DNA from: an uncultured Eggerthellaceae bacterium
GTDB lineage: Bacteria > Actinomycetota > Coriobacteriia > Coriobacteriales > Eggerthellaceae
Reading direction: 5' to 3'
Assembly (NCBI GenBank): GCA_934670115.1
Contig: CAKUOV010000007.1
Location: 7,975 to 71,974 of the forward strand
Length of the DNA: 64,000 bases
Positions within the stretch are counted from its first letter, which is position 1; the number at the start of each line of letters is the position of its first letter. Below the pieces are notes generated by a model that had not been told where the DNA came from, searched no databases, and worked only from the letters and a program-made list of their open reading frames with translations. Both the position numbers and the translations under genes were made by a program. This document shows, piece after piece, positions 61,140 to 64,000 of the stretch.

Positions 61140-62767
61140 CGCGCACCTCCTTGCATCTGCACAGCCCGGGAATCATCGGCGGAAACCGCCACGCCATCGT
61201 CAGCCATGCAGTCACCGGCCGCAGCCACTGCCGTAACACCAGCCGCGCCCGCAGGACCCGCGGCTCCAGCCGCACCCGCAGGACCCGCGGCTCCCGCCGC
61301 ACCAGCAGCCCCCGACATACCACCCGCAACTGCAGCACCTGCGGCACCCGCGGCACCCGAGCCATGTCCGCGTTTCCGCCCGTGCTTCTTCCCCTGGCCC
61401 GGTCGCGCCAGGTACTTTTGCGTGCGCGAAGAATACACGTTGATGAACAGAATAACCAAAAACGAAATCAGGATAACTACAATCACCCAGAAGATGGCCG
61501 CGTTGGTATTGCCGCCCATCCAGTCGTAGTAAATTGCCAGCGGAATGGTCTGCGTGATGCCCACGTAATTGCCCGCGAAGAACAGCGTGCAGCCGAATTC
61601 GCCCATGGCACGCGCAAAACCCAGCACCGTACCTGCCGCGATTGAGGGCCAAGCCAGCGGCACCATAATGCGCGTGAAGATGCGCGCCTCTCCCCAACCC
61701 AGCGTGCGGGCCGCGTCCAGCATGTTCGCATCCAAGTTCTCAAACGCACCGCGCACCGTGCGATACATCATGGGAAAACCCACCACTGAACAGGCAATAA
61801 CCGTTGCTGGCCACGTGAACACAATGTCAATGCCATGAGCAATAAGCCACTTGCCCGTAAGAGAATTACCGCCGAACAACATGAGCAGCAGAAAGCCGCA
61901 AACCGTAGGCGGCAGCACCATGGGAATAGTGAAAATGGTGTCCAGAATGCCCTTGAGCCTGCTTGACGCCTTAACGGTAAGCCATGCCGCCAAAAGCCCC
62001 AGCAGGAAGATAATGACAATCGCAACGCCCGTGGTGCGCAACGACACCCACAGCGGGCTCCAGTCAAGCTCTTGCAGGAAGCGTGCAACCCAGGCAAGAC
62101 CCGTGGGCGCGCCCACCACGGAAATCTCGGACGCTGGCAAAATCAGACCCGACTCTGCGTAGATACCGCCCGCGCTGCAATCCTCCGAGTCGCCTTGCGT
62201 GATAGTAGCGTAATACACGCCTTCTTCGACCTCTACGCCAAACGAATACGTGTAGCCACCCATCTCAACTTGCGGTGCGCTGGTGAAAAACACCTGGTTA
62301 TCAAGCGTTTCCAAACGTGTTCCGCCGTTCGATGATGCGCTATCGATTGCTTTAAGCGTGCTGATGAATTCTTCCTGGAACGAAGCATCGGACAGCGAAA
62401 TACCCAGCGCAGAAACACGCGATGCCGGAATGTACACAAGGGAATATCCGCGCGCATTCACCACCGCGAAGGCATCAGCGGAAGCCATTTGGTAGCGGTA
62501 GCCGTAATACGTTCCCGAATAAGCCCTGTTCGTGCCCTTGTTCAAACGCTCGAAGGACGAAAAACCGAAGCTATCCTTGCCCACAACAATGGCAGTTGCG
62601 TCTTCGGAAATCTCCGCCGACGACTCGCTTGATCCAACCTGTTGATCAGCCGTGAAAGCGGCTTTATAGGTTGCATCATACGAATCGGCCCACGACACCG
62701 CGGGCAAAAGCATCGCGCACATCAGCGCCGATGCCAGGCACATGGCAAGCTTTTCGATAACCTTCAC
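61136..62767 (-). CDS. modB: Molybdate permease ModB with extra N-terminal domain and repetitive tail
   Basis: 543 residues, about twice normal ModB. Residues 1-27 are a signal peptide (KLAMCLASALMCAMLLPAVS), residues about 28-225 an extracytoplasmic domain of unknown fold (SADAFAVVNARGYSLVYIPA, YTYSFGVEVEEGVYYATITQ). The permease core follows with LPPTVCGFLLLMLFGG near 285 and the EAA loop DAARTLGWGEARIFTRIMVP near 350. After the last helix (about 445) comes a basic patch and then a cytoplasmic tail of GAAGAAGPAG-type repeats. The extra domain has no equivalent I know in ModB; it might gate or bind the ModA protein. Confidence 0.82.
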   Translation of the reverse strand: MKVIEKLAMCLASALMCAMLLPAVSWADSYDATYKAAFTADQQVGSSESSAEISEDATAIVVGKDSFGFSSFERLNKGTNRAYSGTYYGYRYQMASADAFAVVNARGYSLVYIPASRVSALGISLSDASFQEEFISTLKAIDSASSNGGTRLETLDNQVFFTSAPQVEMGGYTYSFGVEVEEGVYYATITQGDSEDCSAGGIYAESGLILPASEISVVGAPTGLAWVARFLQELDWSPLWVSLRTTGVAIVIIFLLGLLAAWLTVKASSRLKGILDTIFTIPMVLPPTVCGFLLLMLFGGNSLTGKWLIAHGIDIVFTWPATVIACSVVGFPMMYRTVRGAFENLDANMLDAARTLGWGEARIFTRIMVPLAWPSIAAGTVLGFARAMGEFGCTLFFAGNYVGITQTIPLAIYYDWMGGNTNAAIFWVIVVILISFLVILFINVYSSRTQKYLARPGQGKKHGRKRGHGSGAAGAAGAAVAGGMSGAAGAAGAAGPAGAAGAAGPAGAAGVTAVAAAGDCMADDGVAVSADDSRAVQMQGGAR

Positions 62768-62952
62768 GCGTTCCCCTTCGAACTCTTATACTCGCACGCC
62801 GACCTGCGCCGACAGCTTATCGTGCGGATGTCCAGCATGCAAAACCGCGCGCGCAGCAGCCGCACATGCGAAAAGCGCTGCTCACGAAAACGAGCGGGCA
62901 GCGCATTCGGGCCACCCGCTCCTTTCGCTACACAACTTGTTGCGGCCCCTTA

Positions 62953-63837
62953 TTAGGCCAGCTCAAAACCGTACTTCTGGAAAATCTTCAGCGCTTCTGC
63001 ATTCGTGGAGCAGAAGTTCAGGAAGTCGGCAGCAACTTCTGCATTCTTTGCACCAGCAACAGCGGCGCCCGGATACAGAATGTTCTTGTGCGAAGAAGCG
63101 TCGGTGGTGTACGCAACTTCTACGCCATCGTAACGATAAATGTCAGAAGTGTACACGAAGCCAACTTGGCACTGACCGCCGGAAACGTACTTAGCAACCG
63201 TGCCCACCTTGTCGGCGCCCGCGTTCATCTTGCCGCTAATGCTCTCATCCCATTCAATGTTCTGGATGGTGCCGTCCTCGGCGGTATCGTACGTAACCAG
63301 GCCAGCGCTCTCAAGGCTCTGTAGTGCGTACTTGCCCGCAGGAACAACATTGGGATCGCCAATAGCAATGGACGTAACGGCATCGGATTTCAGATCATCC
63401 AAAGAGGCAATCTCCAGGTCAGAGCCGGACTTCACGCAAATAACCAGGTCGTTCTTGAACATATCGGAACGAGTAGCAGCATCAATGGAACCGGCATTCT
63501 CGGCAGTGTCCATAGTTGCCTTGGAAGCAGTGATCAAAGCATCGGCGGAGCCGGGGGCATCGGCAAGCTTCTTGATCAGCGTGCCAGAAGCCTCGAACTG
63601 GGTGTCAGCAAACGTGACGTTCGAGTTAGCCTTCGTGTAAAGGTCCTGAACCTCGGGAAGCGCCTTCTGCAAGGAGTTTGCTGCGAAAATCTGCAGCTGA
63701 ACCTGCTCAGCGGACGTGGAAGAAGAAGCGGAAGCGGATGCGCTTGAAGACGAGGAAGAGCATCCCGCAAGAGCCAAGCCGCTTACCAGGGCAAACGTTG
63801 CAATAGCAACGCCAGCGATCTTGGTAAACTTTTTCAT
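62953..63837 (-). CDS. modA: Molybdate-binding lipoprotein
   Basis: 294 residues from ATG 63837; AAAGGGG precedes it, and an in-frame start at 63852 is less likely. Signal peptide with lipobox LALAGCSS near 24-31, then a Ser/Ala linker. The binding-protein core LQIFAANSLQKALPEVQDLY near 51-70 has the conserved AA(S/N)SL pocket residues, and QCQVGFVYTSDIYRY near 224-238 completes it. Likely binds molybdate or tungstate for ModBC. First gene of the modABC operon, with an inverted repeat in front (63872-63897). Confidence 0.9.
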   Translation of the reverse strand: MKKFTKIAGVAIATFALVSGLALAGCSSSSSSASASASSSTSAEQVQLQIFAANSLQKALPEVQDLYTKANSNVTFADTQFEASGTLIKKLADAPGSADALITASKATMDTAENAGSIDAATRSDMFKNDLVICVKSGSDLEIASLDDLKSDAVTSIAIGDPNVVPAGKYALQSLESAGLVTYDTAEDGTIQNIEWDESISGKMNAGADKVGTVAKYVSGGQCQVGFVYTSDIYRYDGVEVAYTTDASSHKNILYPGAAVAGAKNAEVAADFLNFCSTNAEALKIFQKYGFELA

Positions 63838-63871
63838 TGTTACCCCTTTCATTTCGATTCCTTAAATTATC

Positions 63872-63897
63872 CTGAAATACAATTATTTACATTTCAG
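63872..63897. promoter_or_regulatory. Candidate operator upstream of modA
   Basis: CTGAAAT - 12 bases - ATTTCAG, perfect 7-base arms in AT-rich DNA, 35 bases upstream of modA. It does not match the E. coli ModE box, so another regulator is likely. Upstream to 64000 no gene was seen. Confidence 0.45.
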
Positions 63898-64000
63898 AAT
63901 CATTTGTCATAAGAGTATTTCTCTTACAGTATATTTGCAAGAAGAAATATATGAAATGCGTCAAAAAATGGGCGAATTCGGATAGGAACAAGCGAGAACG

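Overview
The window looks like chromosome of an anaerobic actinobacterium of the class Coriobacteriia, most likely the family Eggerthellaceae. The signs are about 55-60% GC coding sequence, a LuxR-type regulator fused to a 12-helix membrane domain, several molybdopterin enzymes with ferredoxin partners, a Tat lipoprotein transporter, and Fix/Cai-type respiration genes with no visible aerobic respiratory genes. The assignment is inferred from gene style only. No rRNA, tRNA or CRISPR array was recognised.

Layout. 1-2564: two small minus-strand genes (a truncated PH-like protein and a zinc-ribbon protein), then a HipA-like kinase with a fused DNA-binding domain behind two identical-arm palindromes. 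2845-18477: a sialic acid / N-acetylhexosamine cluster. AGE-type epimerase and sugar kinase lie on the plus strand. On the minus strand are nagA, nanA, an Opp/Dpp-family ABC transporter (binding protein, permease, fused permease-ATPase, ATPase), a Gfo/Idh/MocA oxidoreductase and a membrane LuxR regulator. A DUF4143 ATPase preceded by an eight-unit 22-bp repeat array interrupts the cluster. 18694-25250: a pyrogallol transhydroxylase-like molybdoenzyme (large and small subunits), a LysR regulator and a major facilitator transporter. 25930-27372: an AlbA/Schlafen-type ATP-binding regulator followed by duplicated hairpins. 27741-39976: a ten-gene Cai/Fix cluster on the minus strand with its LysR regulator; it resembles the carnitine/crotonobetaine reduction system but lacks CaiD and CaiT and carries a phytoene-desaturase-like flavoprotein and an SLC13-type carrier. 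40252-45077: a second molybdoenzyme with a ferredoxin subunit, and a divergent NadB/FrdA-like flavoprotein.

45078-64000 is more core-like: hypF-hypC-hypD, pgi, a LytTR response regulator, mtnN, luxS, an EamA exporter, a YhaN/YhaO-type ATPase-nuclease pair, and modABC. Molybdate uptake by modABC would feed the two molybdoenzymes. Two gene-free stretches (45154-45649 and 59201-60035) are full of inverted repeats. Both carry a copy of a 29-33 bp palindrome whose third copy sits in frame inside the flavoprotein gene at 43983.

Working model (inference). Sialic acid enters by the ABC transporter, is split by NanA, epimerised by AGE, phosphorylated and deacetylated by NagA. Phenolic and unsaturated carboxylate substrates act as electron acceptors or are isomerised through the molybdoenzymes and the Cai/Fix branch, each under a local LuxR or LysR regulator. 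The strongest unexplained features are the 22-bp array, the palindrome family, and the cloverleaf-like element at 59749-59910.
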